Below are positions 53,692-63,166 of a DNA stretch of 64,000 nucleotides, piece after piece (position 1 is the first letter of the stretch; every line of letters starts with the position of its first letter). Source of the DNA: Prochlorococcus sp. AG-355-A09 (GTDB lineage: Bacteria; Cyanobacteriota; Cyanobacteriia; PCC-6307; Cyanobiaceae). Location: assembly GCA_003280995.1 (NCBI GenBank), contig QCDG01000010.1, forward strand, positions 1 through 64,000, written 5' to 3'. Made by a program: the position numbers and the translations under genes. Below the pieces are notes generated by a model. It worked only from the letters and a program-made list of their open reading frames with translations. It was not told the DNA's origin and searched no databases.

Positions 53692-53805
53692 TTAATCTAA
53701 ATCGTGTTTTAGAAAACTGCGAATGCCATATTTTAATAAATAAAAGGCCCATAATTTAACACCTATATTTAGTTTTTTAAAAGTATTTAATACACTTTGA
53801 GCCAT
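53692..53805 (-). CDS. Candidate sORF (37 aa: MAQSVLNTFKKLNIGVKLWAFYLLKYGIRSFLKHDLD)
   Basis: Complete ATG-to-TAA ORF upstream of and co-oriented with the DUF3120 gene; amphipathic/hydrophobic centre. Confidence 0.35.
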   Translation of the reverse strand: MAQSVLNTFKKLNIGVKLWAFYLLKYGIRSFLKHDLD

Positions 53806-53851
53806 ATATAAGTTTAGAATAAATATAAATAAGAGTATTTGGCCTTAAATT

Positions 53852-55231
53852 GTGTGGCAAGAAGTTAATTACAAGGAAGATCCCATTGATCTTTTGGTTC
53901 CTAATATTACTTATAAAATAAACCCTGCAGAAATTGAAAGTATTGAAGCTAATTCTATTGCTGAAGAAATCGGATTTGAAAAAGGTGATTCAATAATTAG
54001 TATTAATGGGAAAAAACCAAGAGATTTAATTGATTATCAAATTCTGATTAGTGAAGAAATTTTAGACATATCAGTTTTAGATAAAAATCATGAGATTCAC
54101 AATATAAATATTGAAAAAGATCAAGATGTTAATTTAGGTATAAATTTTAAAGATGCATTATTTGATTCAATCAAGCAATGCAATAATAGATGTCCATTTT
54201 GTTTTATTGATCAACAGCCAAGTGGTAAAAGAAAAAGCCTTTATATAAAAGATGATGATTATAGATTAAGTTTTCTATATGGCTCTTATTTAACTCTTAC
54301 GAATTTAAAAAAGGAAGACTGGGAAAGAATTGCTATGCAAAAACTATCCCCGCTTTTTATTTCAGTTCATGCTACTGATCCCGCCACAAGAGAAAAATTA
54401 TTAAAAAATAAAAAAGCAAGAGTGATACTTGATCAAATTTCGTGGTTTGAAAAAAACTCTATTCAAATACATGCTCAAATAGTTGTTTGTCCAGATATAA
54501 ATGATGGGGATATTCTTGAGAAATCAATTTTGGAACTTGCTGAATTCTACAAAAAAACCTCTAAAACGGTACTTTCAGTCGCAATAGTTCCTGTAGGACT
54601 TACAAAATTTAGACCAGAAAATGATGGATTGAAATCAATAAGCCCAGAATACGCAAAAAAAACTATTAAACAAGTAGAGAGAATTCAAGCCTCTCTACAA
54701 ATTAATCTTGGGACTCGTTTTTGTTGGCTAGCAGACGAATGGTATTTAATTGCTGGGACAAATTTACCTAGTTACAAAACCTACGAAAATATGCCACAAG
54801 AATCCAATGGAGTTGGGACTATTAGAAACTTTCTAGAAACATTAAAAGAGAAGACTCAAAACCTACCCCAAAAAGTAAAAAAACCAAAAAAAGTTAGTTG
54901 GATTGTTGGTAAATTAGTTTATGAAGCCCTAATTCCTACAGTTAAAAAATTAAACTTAATTAATGGATTAACAATTAATTTATATGGTTTGCCAAGTATT
55001 TATTGGGGCCAAGATCAAGTTGTTACTGGTCTTCTTACTGGAGAAGATCTAATATACGGGCTGAAAAATAAGGATTTAGGAGAGGCTGTTTACATACCGT
55101 CTATTATGTTAAAAGTTAATACTGATTTATTTTTAGATGATAAAAATATTCAAGAAGTTGAAAATCAAATAAATACTAAAATTCACGTTCTTGATGATTC
55201 AAATGATATTATTAATACTTTGATTGGTTAA
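53852..55231 (+). CDS. Putative FeS oxidoreductase with PDZ-like N-terminus and DUF512 C-terminus (GTG start)
   Basis: IESIEANSIAEEIGFEKGDSIISINGKKPRD; CNNRCPFCFIDQQPSGKRKSLYIKDDDYRLSFLYGSYLTLTN. Confidence 0.88.
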   Translation: MWQEVNYKEDPIDLLVPNITYKINPAEIESIEANSIAEEIGFEKGDSIISINGKKPRDLIDYQILISEEILDISVLDKNHEIHNINIEKDQDVNLGINFKDALFDSIKQCNNRCPFCFIDQQPSGKRKSLYIKDDDYRLSFLYGSYLTLTNLKKEDWERIAMQKLSPLFISVHATDPATREKLLKNKKARVILDQISWFEKNSIQIHAQIVVCPDINDGDILEKSILELAEFYKKTSKTVLSVAIVPVGLTKFRPENDGLKSISPEYAKKTIKQVERIQASLQINLGTRFCWLADEWYLIAGTNLPSYKTYENMPQESNGVGTIRNFLETLKEKTQNLPQKVKKPKKVSWIVGKLVYEALIPTVKKLNLINGLTINLYGLPSIYWGQDQVVTGLLTGEDLIYGLKNKDLGEAVYIPSIMLKVNTDLFLDDKNIQEVENQINTKIHVLDDSNDIINTLIG

Positions 55232-55256
55232 TCGAATATTTTCGAAACTATAAAAC

Positions 55257-56684
55257 ATGCTTAGAAGAGTAATAAATCCTTTTTTATTATTGCCGCTTAC
55301 ATTAAGTATGAATACCTTTAATGTTCTATCGAGCGAAACAAAAAATAACATTGATAATATTTTAGAAGAAAAATTAAATATTACTTTTGTTGATTATCAA
55401 GAAATAGAAAAACTTGTATTAAATAATCAAGAATTAAAATCATTACAAAACTTAGTAGCCTCTGCAAGCTTTAATCTTTCCAGTCAAATTGCCAAAAGAT
55501 ACCCATCCTTAGATTTTCAAGCCAATGGGATACCAAAATATGTCGCAGGTAAAAATTACAGTAGCAATTCAGCTACTTTAAAAACATCACAATTTACGGC
55601 TAATCCCTCCCTGAATATTAAATGGGATTTAATTGCCCCACTAAGAGGATCTGAAATTAAAATTGCCAAAACAAATTACAAAATTGCAGAAAATAATTAT
55701 GAGATTAAGAAAAAAGATTTAATTCAAGAAGCAAGAATCAGATATCATAAATACAAAAAGTCATATCAAGATATTCAAAATAAAAAATTCACACTTGATT
55801 TATCAATTACAAGTTTAGAAAATGCTAAAGCGAAGCTAGATACTGGAATTGGTACAAAATTTGAAGTTCTTGAAGCAGAAGCTCAATTATCTCGAGATCA
55901 ACAATCACTTAATGAAAAGAAAATAGAACATGAAATTAATAAAATTTCTATTAAAGAGATTCTTAATTTTAAGGGAGATTTCGAAACTAATAAAGAGCAA
56001 AACCTTATAGGGTTTTGGAATCATAAATTGAATAAAAATATTAATGAAGGTTTGGATAAAAATCTTTCCTTAAAAAACCTTATTCTTCAAAAATCAATCA
56101 AAAAGAGCCAAGCAGAGAGCTTTTTAGCTCAAAATAAGCCAAATATCTATATCAGTAATTCATTATCTAGTACATTTTCAAAGGGTGACTCTTTAGCAAC
56201 TAATATCGACTCTGAAAAATCTGGATCTAATTATACAAATACCATAAGTCTAAATTTTGCATGGAGTATTTTTGATGGCGGACAAAATAAGAACTCTTAC
56301 AAATCAAAAATAGCAGATGCAGAAGCCGAAAAATATACTTATGAAAATCTAAAAAATGTTTTAACAACAAGTATTAGTAAAGCTTATTTAAATCTTAAAT
56401 TAAATGAAGAAAAAATAATTTCTTCTCTCAAAGAAATTGAATCTAGCAAAGAGTCTGTAAGGCTTTCCAGACTTAGATATGATGTTGGAATATCAACTCT
56501 AAAAGATGTTCTTATTAGGCAAAGTGAATTAAGTAATGCGAAATCAAAAAATATTAATGCAATATATAATTACAATCTGAATATAGATGAATTAGAAAGA
56601 TTAACTTTCCTCGCTAAAAGTAAAAATTGTTTAGATAGGAATAATACTAAAATTAAAGATACAGAGTCTATTTGCAATATATAA
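55257..56684 (+). CDS. TolC-like outer membrane efflux protein
   Basis: Signal-like N-terminus; repeats AKAKLDTGIGTKFEVLEAEAQLSRDQ and SRLRYDVGISTLKDVLIRQSELSNA. Confidence 0.9.
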   Translation: MLRRVINPFLLLPLTLSMNTFNVLSSETKNNIDNILEEKLNITFVDYQEIEKLVLNNQELKSLQNLVASASFNLSSQIAKRYPSLDFQANGIPKYVAGKNYSSNSATLKTSQFTANPSLNIKWDLIAPLRGSEIKIAKTNYKIAENNYEIKKKDLIQEARIRYHKYKKSYQDIQNKKFTLDLSITSLENAKAKLDTGIGTKFEVLEAEAQLSRDQQSLNEKKIEHEINKISIKEILNFKGDFETNKEQNLIGFWNHKLNKNINEGLDKNLSLKNLILQKSIKKSQAESFLAQNKPNIYISNSLSSTFSKGDSLATNIDSEKSGSNYTNTISLNFAWSIFDGGQNKNSYKSKIADAEAEKYTYENLKNVLTTSISKAYLNLKLNEEKIISSLKEIESSKESVRLSRLRYDVGISTLKDVLIRQSELSNAKSKNINAIYNYNLNIDELERLTFLAKSKNCLDRNNTKIKDTESICNI

Positions 56685-57487
56685 AGATGAATCCACCAAA
56701 TTTAACTAATAAGCAACTAAGTGACTTAGATTCTTTATTTGAATTGGTTAGTCAACGTCAAATAAAAGATTTTGGAAACATTAGCGCCAGCAATAAAGCA
56801 GATGGATCATTATTAACAAGTTGTGATTTATGGAGTGACAAAACAATCGTAGATGGCTTAGCTTCAATTGCTCCAGGTGAGGGCGTTCTTAGTGAAGAGG
56901 GGCAAAAGTTAATTCCAAACTCAAAAGCTTATTGGGTGGTCGATCCACTCGATGGGACAACAAATTTTGCTGCCGGTATTCCTTACTGGTCTATATCAGT
57001 GGCAAGATTCGTTGATGGTAGACCGCAATCCTCTTTTTTAATAATTCCTACATTGAAAAAAAAGTTTGTATCCATTAAAGGTAAGGGAGTTTGGTTAAAC
57101 AACCAGAAGATTAATCCTAGCCATAATAATCATCAAAGTGAATGCATTTCTTTATGTAGTAGATCAATAAAAATTTTACAAAAAAACCCAAACTCAGTAT
57201 TTCCTGGCAAAATCAGACTTTTAGGTGTATCGAGTTTAAATCTTACGAGTGTAGCAATGGGACAAACTTTCGGAGCAATAGAATCAACCCCTAAAATATG
57301 GGATATTGCAGCAGCCTGGCTGCTTTTAGAAGAACTCAATTGTTCTATAGAGTGGTTAGAAACAGATCCTTTAAATTTATTTTCAGGAGAAGACTTGAGC
57401 GATGTTAATTTTCCATTAATTGCATGTAGATCTAAAGAAAAAGTTGAAATTTTAAAACCATGGGGCAATTTATTATTGGAAAAATAG
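56672..57487 (+). CDS. Inositol monophosphatase family protein (start may be ATG at 56687)
   Basis: LLTSCDLWSDKTIV; VLSEEG; WVVDPLDGTTNFAAGIPYWSISVA; KIWDIAAAWLLLEE. Confidence 0.9.
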   Translation: MQYIKMNPPNLTNKQLSDLDSLFELVSQRQIKDFGNISASNKADGSLLTSCDLWSDKTIVDGLASIAPGEGVLSEEGQKLIPNSKAYWVVDPLDGTTNFAAGIPYWSISVARFVDGRPQSSFLIIPTLKKKFVSIKGKGVWLNNQKINPSHNNHQSECISLCSRSIKILQKNPNSVFPGKIRLLGVSSLNLTSVAMGQTFGAIESTPKIWDIAAAWLLLEELNCSIEWLETDPLNLFSGEDLSDVNFPLIACRSKEKVEILKPWGNLLLEK

Positions 57488-57563
57488 TTGCATGAAAAAT
57501 CAATAATTGCTTGAAAATTATCTTAATCCGATACAATAAAACATAAGTAAATAAATAAAATAT

Positions 57564-58493
57564 TTGAAGAAAATTAATATGCAGCGAAGTTCAAAATGGA
57601 TACTAAAAAGTTTATGGGGAGCTTGCGAGCGATGGAGCAAATCTGATTGTGTTGATTTAAGCGCTGCATTTGCATACTACACACTCCAATCATTTTTTCC
57701 TATTCTTCTAATTTCTCTTTCAATAGCTTCATGGTTCCTAGGGAAACAAGAAGGATTAGATCAACAAATAATTGCTATTGCTGCTCAGCTTTTGCCTCCT
57801 TCAGTAGTTGAGTTAGTCGAAACAACATTATTTAATTTGATAGATCAAGGTTTTGGGGCAGGTATTCTAGGGGCTATGTTTTTGCTTTTTACGGCAGGAA
57901 ATGCATATCTATCTCTTCAAAGAGGTTCAGATAGACTTTGGGAAGACGAAATTCCTTCTAAAAAAGTAAATGCTGCTTGGAGAGTGCAAGCTTCGAGGTT
58001 TCTCAGAAATAGAGTTGAAGCCTTTTTAATAGTATTCTTTATTGGTTTTTTGATGGTATTAGATCAGATTAGTGCAAATCTTAGGTTGATCCCAAGTAAC
58101 GTTTTAGAAAACCTTTCAAAATCTAATAATCTTATTTCTGATTTGTTAGTAAAGTTACCGCTATTACAAGTTGGTCAGTTTGCAATACCACTAATCGGAT
58201 TTTCTTTAATGGCTCTTTTATTACAAGCCCTCTTACCCAGTCGAAAAGTTCCTTTGAAACCGCTTTTACCTGGATCTTTTCTTATTGGAATTGGGCTTAC
58301 CACTTTGAATCTAGCAGTAAGTAAAAGTATTCTCTCACTTGGAGTAAGATTCCAAGCATATGGTTTTATTGGAGGTTTTCTTGTACTTACCTTGTGGGTT
58401 TGGCTATTAGGAGTGATTTTATATTTTGGACAGTGTTGGAGCGTAGTTATTGCTAGTATGACTTTATTAAATAAAAAAAGAAATTATAAATAA
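57564..58493 (+). CDS. YihY/RbN-like (UPF0761) inner membrane protein (TTG start)
   Basis: CVDLSAAFAYYTLQSFFPILLISLSIASWFLG; WLLGVILYFGQCWSVV. Confidence 0.87.
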   Translation: MKKINMQRSSKWILKSLWGACERWSKSDCVDLSAAFAYYTLQSFFPILLISLSIASWFLGKQEGLDQQIIAIAAQLLPPSVVELVETTLFNLIDQGFGAGILGAMFLLFTAGNAYLSLQRGSDRLWEDEIPSKKVNAAWRVQASRFLRNRVEAFLIVFFIGFLMVLDQISANLRLIPSNVLENLSKSNNLISDLLVKLPLLQVGQFAIPLIGFSLMALLLQALLPSRKVPLKPLLPGSFLIGIGLTTLNLAVSKSILSLGVRFQAYGFIGGFLVLTLWVWLLGVILYFGQCWSVVIASMTLLNKKRNYK

Positions 58494-58504
58494 CAAAAAC
58501 CAAG

Positions 58505-58846
58505 ATGAATTATTTTCTTAAAGCAAATAAAAATCTTCTTACTTATTTATTAATTTTACTTGTAGTAATTCCAATTTTTGGAATAAATTTTTTTATAGGC
58601 TTTCTCGGTAATATCCTACTCCTATTATTTTTAATTCCTCTACTATTAGTAATTTTAGTATTTATAGGTTTTAACTCTTACAAATCAAAAATCAATAAAT
58701 GTAATAGTTGTGGTTCTATATCCATAGGATTAAGTGAAAACTGCATGAATTGCGGAGCTTCTTTGGAAAATATTACTAACAATAATCAGTTTGATAAAAA
58801 GCCTAGTGAAAGTACCATTGAAGTTAAAGCAGAAGAAGTAAAGTAA
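58505..58846 (+). CDS. Membrane protein with zinc-ribbon (CxxC...CxxC)
   Basis: Two TM segments then NKCNSCGSISIGLSENCMNCGASL. Confidence 0.72.
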   Translation: MNYFLKANKNLLTYLLILLVVIPIFGINFFIGFLGNILLLLFLIPLLLVILVFIGFNSYKSKINKCNSCGSISIGLSENCMNCGASLENITNNNQFDKKPSESTIEVKAEEVK

Positions 58847-58851
58847 AAATA

Positions 58852-58998
58852 CTAACCTATTCCAATTTGTCGAAGAATACTTTGTCCAGTAATTAATTCA
58901 GTACCAAGTCCAATCAAAATACCCATCATCGCCATACGACCATTCCAGGTTTCTGCGAAATTTACGAAGCCAAATCTTGGTTGATTTTCATTATTCAT
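58852..58998 (-). CDS. hli: High-light-inducible (Hli/SCP) chlorophyll-binding-type protein, 48 aa
   Basis: Minus-strand translation MNNENQPRFGFVNFAETWNGRMAMMGILIGLGTELITGQSILRQIGIG; Hli core FxxxAExxNGRxAMxGxxxGxxxE; missing from ORF track. Confidence 0.93.
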   Translation of the reverse strand: MNNENQPRFGFVNFAETWNGRMAMMGILIGLGTELITGQSILRQIGIG

Positions 58999-59067
58999 AA
59001 TTAACTGAATTATCTATCAGATTATTTTAACGTTTTAGGGAAGAGTTTATGATAAATAATAAATTAT

Positions 59068-59451
59068 TTATTTAACATGTCTTACACCATCAACAGGTCG
59101 ATACTCATCTCCAGTTAATTCCTCATATACAATAGCTGGCAATCCTGTATCAAACATTGTTTGCAATGCCTCTTTTAACATAGGATTCCATCCTCCAGTA
59201 CTAACTTTTCCATGTCTTACAGTCCAGTCCCAAGTTCCTTGAAGATCTCTGGGTAGTCTACCTTCTCTATCTCTTCGCGCGACTAAGTCTAAAGATTCAA
59301 CTATACCAACAATTACTGGATTTTTACCGTAAGAAGGAGTAAGACTTAGTTCAAGTCTCACTGGATCTTCTTTAACCATTTTTAAACGAAACCTTGGTGG
59401 CAACTTGAGTGATCTTATTACCGCTGAGACAATTTTTGTTCTTAATTCCAA
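59068..59451 (-). CDS. Conserved hypothetical protein (127 aa)
   Basis: Intact ORF with well-ordered composition; no family confidently recognised. Confidence 0.7.
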   Translation of the reverse strand: MELRTKIVSAVIRSLKLPPRFRLKMVKEDPVRLELSLTPSYGKNPVIVGIVESLDLVARRDREGRLPRDLQGTWDWTVRHGKVSTGGWNPMLKEALQTMFDTGLPAIVYEELTGDEYRPVDGVRHVK

Positions 59452-59475
59452 TTTTTTTCCTTAAGTTTAATTTGA

Positions 59476-59739
59476 TTAATCAGTTGTTGAACCTTTTTCT
59501 TCTAATGTAGAATCATTGTCATTCGAAAATCTTACGGTTAATAACTCTTCTTCTGTTATATTTCCTGATTTATCTAAAAGTTCTGGATGTATTGTGTACT
59601 TTTTTTGTTTAAAACTGGAAGTATTCAATCGTTGATTTTTATTATCGGATACGCTCCAACCATTAGACATAACTTTAAAAGCTTTCCAAACTAAATAAGT
59701 TAACGCCGCAGAATATATGATTGGAAATAAAATAGTCAT
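59476..59739 (-). CDS. Small membrane-anchored protein (DUF2973-like)
   Basis: N-terminal TM then YTIHPELLDKSGNITEEELLTVRF. Confidence 0.6.
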   Translation of the reverse strand: MTILFPIIYSAALTYLVWKAFKVMSNGWSVSDNKNQRLNTSSFKQKKYTIHPELLDKSGNITEEELLTVRFSNDNDSTLEEKGSTTD

Positions 59740-59910
59740 TGAACTTATAAATCGTTAGTTTTATTTTTAACATCATAGCCTGAAAAAAAGAAATTTAGCT
59801 ACTTTAAGTTATTAAATTATTCTCTAGATTCAATAAATTTTATTAGTAGTTATATTTAAATTACACTGATATGGTGTAAGAAATCTCTCGAAGTACATAA
59901 AAAATCAAAA

Positions 59911-61032
59911 TTGAAAAGAGACATCCAAAAGCTATTACTAATCGCCTCATTAATCACAGTGGGCATTAGATATCCTGCGAAAGTAATATCCCAACCATTA
60001 AGCAAACCAAAAATTAATGAAGTTAATTTATATTCGAACAAATCTTTTATAACTAAAGCTGTAGAAAGAACCGGTGCAGCTGTGGTGACAATTGATACTC
60101 AAAGATATGTTAAAAAAAGAAATTTTCCAAAAAATTCTCAACTATTTTTAGACCCATATTTTGAAAGATTTTTTGGATTAGATTTGCCTAACGAAAATCG
60201 ACCAAGGATAGAGCAAAATCAAGGCAGTGGATTTATATTTGCAGATGAACTTGTAATGACCAATGCTCATGTAGTGAATGGATCAGATAAGGTAATTGTT
60301 GGTTTAACCAATGGCAAAAAATATAACGCTAAACTGATAGGCCAAGACTCTTTTACTGATTTAGCTGTGCTAAAGATTGAAGGGAAAGGGCCTTGGCCAA
60401 AAGCAAAATTAGGCGATTCTGCAAAAATTAAAGTTGGTGATTGGGCTATAGCAGTGGGAAATCCATTTGGACTGGAAAACACAGTTACGCTTGGTATTAT
60501 TAGTAATCTAAATAGAAACGTAACTCAATTAGGAATATATGATAAAAAACTTGAAATGATACAAACAGACGCTGCTATTAATCCTGGCAATTCTGGAGGT
60601 CCGCTTTTGAATAGCGATGGAGAAGTAATTGGTATTAATACGTTGATAAGATCAGGTCCAGGAGCGGGTTTGAGTTTCGCAATCCCAATTAATAAAGCTA
60701 AAGAAATTGCCTATCAACTATTAAAGAATGGGAAAGTAATACATCCTATGATTGGAATCAGCCTAATAGAAGAAAGTATTTCTGAGAGAAAAAATAACGT
60801 CGTAAAAGTTGGATATGTAGTACCGAACAGTCCAGCTGAAAAAAGTGGAATCAAGATAGATGATATTTTAATTAAAATAGGCAATAAAGATATTGAAACC
60901 GCATCAGACGTAATAGAGCAAATCAGCAAAAATGGTATAAAAAAACAAGTAAATATATTATTGAAGCGTAAAAATAAATTTATTAAATTAAAAGTAATAC
61001 CAACTGATATTACTAATCTACAAAATAACTAA
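59911..61032 (+). CDS. HtrA/Deg-type serine protease with PDZ domain (TTG start)
   Basis: Triad motifs VMTNAHVV, SFTDLAVLK, NPGNSGGPLLN; C-terminal PDZ. Confidence 0.94.
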   Translation: MKRDIQKLLLIASLITVGIRYPAKVISQPLSKPKINEVNLYSNKSFITKAVERTGAAVVTIDTQRYVKKRNFPKNSQLFLDPYFERFFGLDLPNENRPRIEQNQGSGFIFADELVMTNAHVVNGSDKVIVGLTNGKKYNAKLIGQDSFTDLAVLKIEGKGPWPKAKLGDSAKIKVGDWAIAVGNPFGLENTVTLGIISNLNRNVTQLGIYDKKLEMIQTDAAINPGNSGGPLLNSDGEVIGINTLIRSGPGAGLSFAIPINKAKEIAYQLLKNGKVIHPMIGISLIEESISERKNNVVKVGYVVPNSPAEKSGIKIDDILIKIGNKDIETASDVIEQISKNGIKKQVNILLKRKNKFIKLKVIPTDITNLQNN

Positions 61033-61036
61033 AAAT

Positions 61037-61180
61037 TTAATTGTCATTCCGTTTAAGTATTTCCACACATCTAGAAATACATCTACCATCCCTTATATCG
61101 CAAGAAGTAATGCATTCAAAATAACTTTCAATAGGATCAGAAATTTGAAAATGTTTTTCTTGGAAATCGTAATTTTTCAT
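61037..61180 (-). CDS. Twin-CX3C small protein (47 aa: MKNYDFQEKHFQISDPIESYFECITSCDIRDGRCISRCVEILKRNDN)
   Basis: Complete ATG-to-TAA ORF read on the minus strand; four Cys in CX3C-X6-CX3C; absent from ORF track. Confidence 0.75.
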   Translation of the reverse strand: MKNYDFQEKHFQISDPIESYFECITSCDIRDGRCISRCVEILKRNDN

Positions 61181-61291
61181 TTAAATTATTAAAACTTATT
61201 TTGTATTTTTTAAGATTAATCAAGGACGGTAAACTATGTAAAGATAAATAAGTGATCTTACTTAGCCAATTGTAAATTTTATTAAAAGTAA

Positions 61292-62917
61292 TCAAATGTT
61301 TTGGCTTTGAGTTTTTTCTAAAAAATATTCGTAATTACCATCATATGAAAATAACTTTGAATCTTTAATTTCAATAATTCTGTTTGCAACCTTTGAAATA
61401 AAATACCGATCATGAGAAATGATTAATAATGAACCTTTATAATTTTTAATTGCTAATTCTAAGTTTTCCTTGGATTGCAGATCCAAATGATTAGTTGGTT
61501 CATCCAAAAGAAGGAAATTACTAGGATTAATAATCATGAGAGCCAATGCTAATCTTGCCTTTTCTCCCCCGCTGAGTTGTTTAATATATTTAAAAACAGT
61601 TTCATTTTGAAAGCCAAAACCCCCTAAAAATGTTCTAACTTTTTTTTGGGACCATTCTGGAGACTTATTACATATTAAATCAATAACCCTTTCGTCAAGT
61701 GAAAGTGCTTCAGCCTGATTCTGCTCATAATAGCTAGTAATTATATTGTGTTTACCAAGATTAATTTCTCCAATTTCAGGAGATATTTTTTTCATAATAA
61801 TTTTAAGCAATGTAGATTTGCCGCAGCCATTAGGTCCCAATATTGCTATTTTCTCCCCAGAAGAAATCTTTAAATTAATATCTAAAAAAAGAATTTTATC
61901 CTCGAAACTATGAGACAAATTTTTGATATTTAGAACTAATTTTCCTGAGCGAGGGCAGTCTGGAAAATTAAAAACAGGACTTTTTGATTTTGCTATGGGA
62001 GCCTCAATTTTAGAAATCTTTTTTAATTGTTTTTCTCTACTCTTTGCCTGAGAACTTCTTGTTGCACTAGCTCTAAATCTATCTATATACCTCTTCTGTA
62101 ACTCAATCTCTTTTTGTTGTAATTGATATGCCTTATTTTGTGATTCTTCATTCAAAGATTTCTGTTCGACAAAAAAAGAATAGTTCCCATTATATGTTTC
62201 AGATGTTCCTCTATCTACAAAAATTATTTTTTTACATAATTTATCTAAGAAATATCTATCATGGCTAATTATTATAACTGCAATTTTAAGCGATGATAGA
62301 TATTTTTCCAACCAAAAAATAGTTTCTAAATCTAAATGATTGGTTGGTTCATCCAGTAAAAGTAAATCAGGTTTTTGTAAGATTATTTTTCCAAGTGCAA
62401 CTTTCATCTGCCAACCACCTGAGAAATTACCAACTAATTTATCCGCATCTTCTATAGAAAAGCCTAATTTTGGTAATATTTTTTCTACATCAGATTGCAT
62501 TTTATAACCACCTAAAGCTTCAAATTTTGCTTGATATTTTGCGAGTTGATTTACAAATATTTCTAGTTCATCGGAATTTTTTTTTATATCCAATAATTTC
62601 ATTTTATTCTCAATTTCTAAAAGTTTATTGGCAACAATTTGTATATCTTTAAAAGAACTTTCTAATTCCTGTCTCACTGAAAAGTTCAAATTACAATCAA
62701 ACTCTTGCTTTAAATGGGCAATTTTAGGATTTCCCTCTTTGATGATAATTCCACTTGTTTGCTCTTCCTCTCCAATTAAAATCTTAAATTGGGTTGATTT
62801 ACCTGCACCATTAGAACCAACTAAGCCAACTTTTTCTCCTTTCTTAATCTCCCAACTAATATTTTTTAAAACAACATCTGTAGAATAAATTTTGCTGACA
62901 CCTTCAAATCTAATCAC
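61292..62917 (-). CDS. ABC-F family ATPase
   Basis: Two ABC domains: GSNGAGKST / LLLLDEPTNHLDL and GPNGCGKST / LSGGEKARLALALMI / LLLDEPTNHLDL. Confidence 0.94.
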   Translation of the reverse strand: MIRFEGVSKIYSTDVVLKNISWEIKKGEKVGLVGSNGAGKSTQFKILIGEEEQTSGIIIKEGNPKIAHLKQEFDCNLNFSVRQELESSFKDIQIVANKLLEIENKMKLLDIKKNSDELEIFVNQLAKYQAKFEALGGYKMQSDVEKILPKLGFSIEDADKLVGNFSGGWQMKVALGKIILQKPDLLLLDEPTNHLDLETIFWLEKYLSSLKIAVIIISHDRYFLDKLCKKIIFVDRGTSETYNGNYSFFVEQKSLNEESQNKAYQLQQKEIELQKRYIDRFRASATRSSQAKSREKQLKKISKIEAPIAKSKSPVFNFPDCPRSGKLVLNIKNLSHSFEDKILFLDINLKISSGEKIAILGPNGCGKSTLLKIIMKKISPEIGEINLGKHNIITSYYEQNQAEALSLDERVIDLICNKSPEWSQKKVRTFLGGFGFQNETVFKYIKQLSGGEKARLALALMIINPSNFLLLDEPTNHLDLQSKENLELAIKNYKGSLLIISHDRYFISKVANRIIEIKDSKLFSYDGNYEYFLEKTQSQNI

Positions 62918-62989
62918 TGTTTTAAAAATAGAATTTACAAAATCTCTGGCTTATTTACTAAAAAATATTTTGTGGAATAAAATTAAATC

Positions 62990-63166
62990 ATGAAAAGAAT
63001 AGAACAAATTGTAGTGATTTTCATAGCTGCAGCTCTAGCAATTCCAAGTTATTGGTTTTTTTGGACTTTGGCTGGTGGAGGTGGCTACAACAAAAGAATA
63101 AAGCCTATTCCTAATCCAAATAATAATTATTCGAAACCTTTTCCTAAAGACCTCCTCGAGCCTTGA
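62990..63166 (+). CDS. Small membrane peptide (58 aa: MKRIEQIVVIFIAAALAIPSYWFFWTLAGGGGYNKRIKPIPNPNNNYSKPFPKDLLEP)
   Basis: Complete ATG-to-TGA ORF; one TM followed by GGGG and Pro/Asn-rich tail; absent from ORF track. Confidence 0.6.
   Translation: MKRIEQIVVIFIAAALAIPSYWFFWTLAGGGGYNKRIKPIPNPNNNYSKPFPKDLLEP

Noticed and set aside
57133-57468. 111-aa minus ORF in the inositol monophosphatase gene
   Set aside because: Antisense to a clear enzyme gene.
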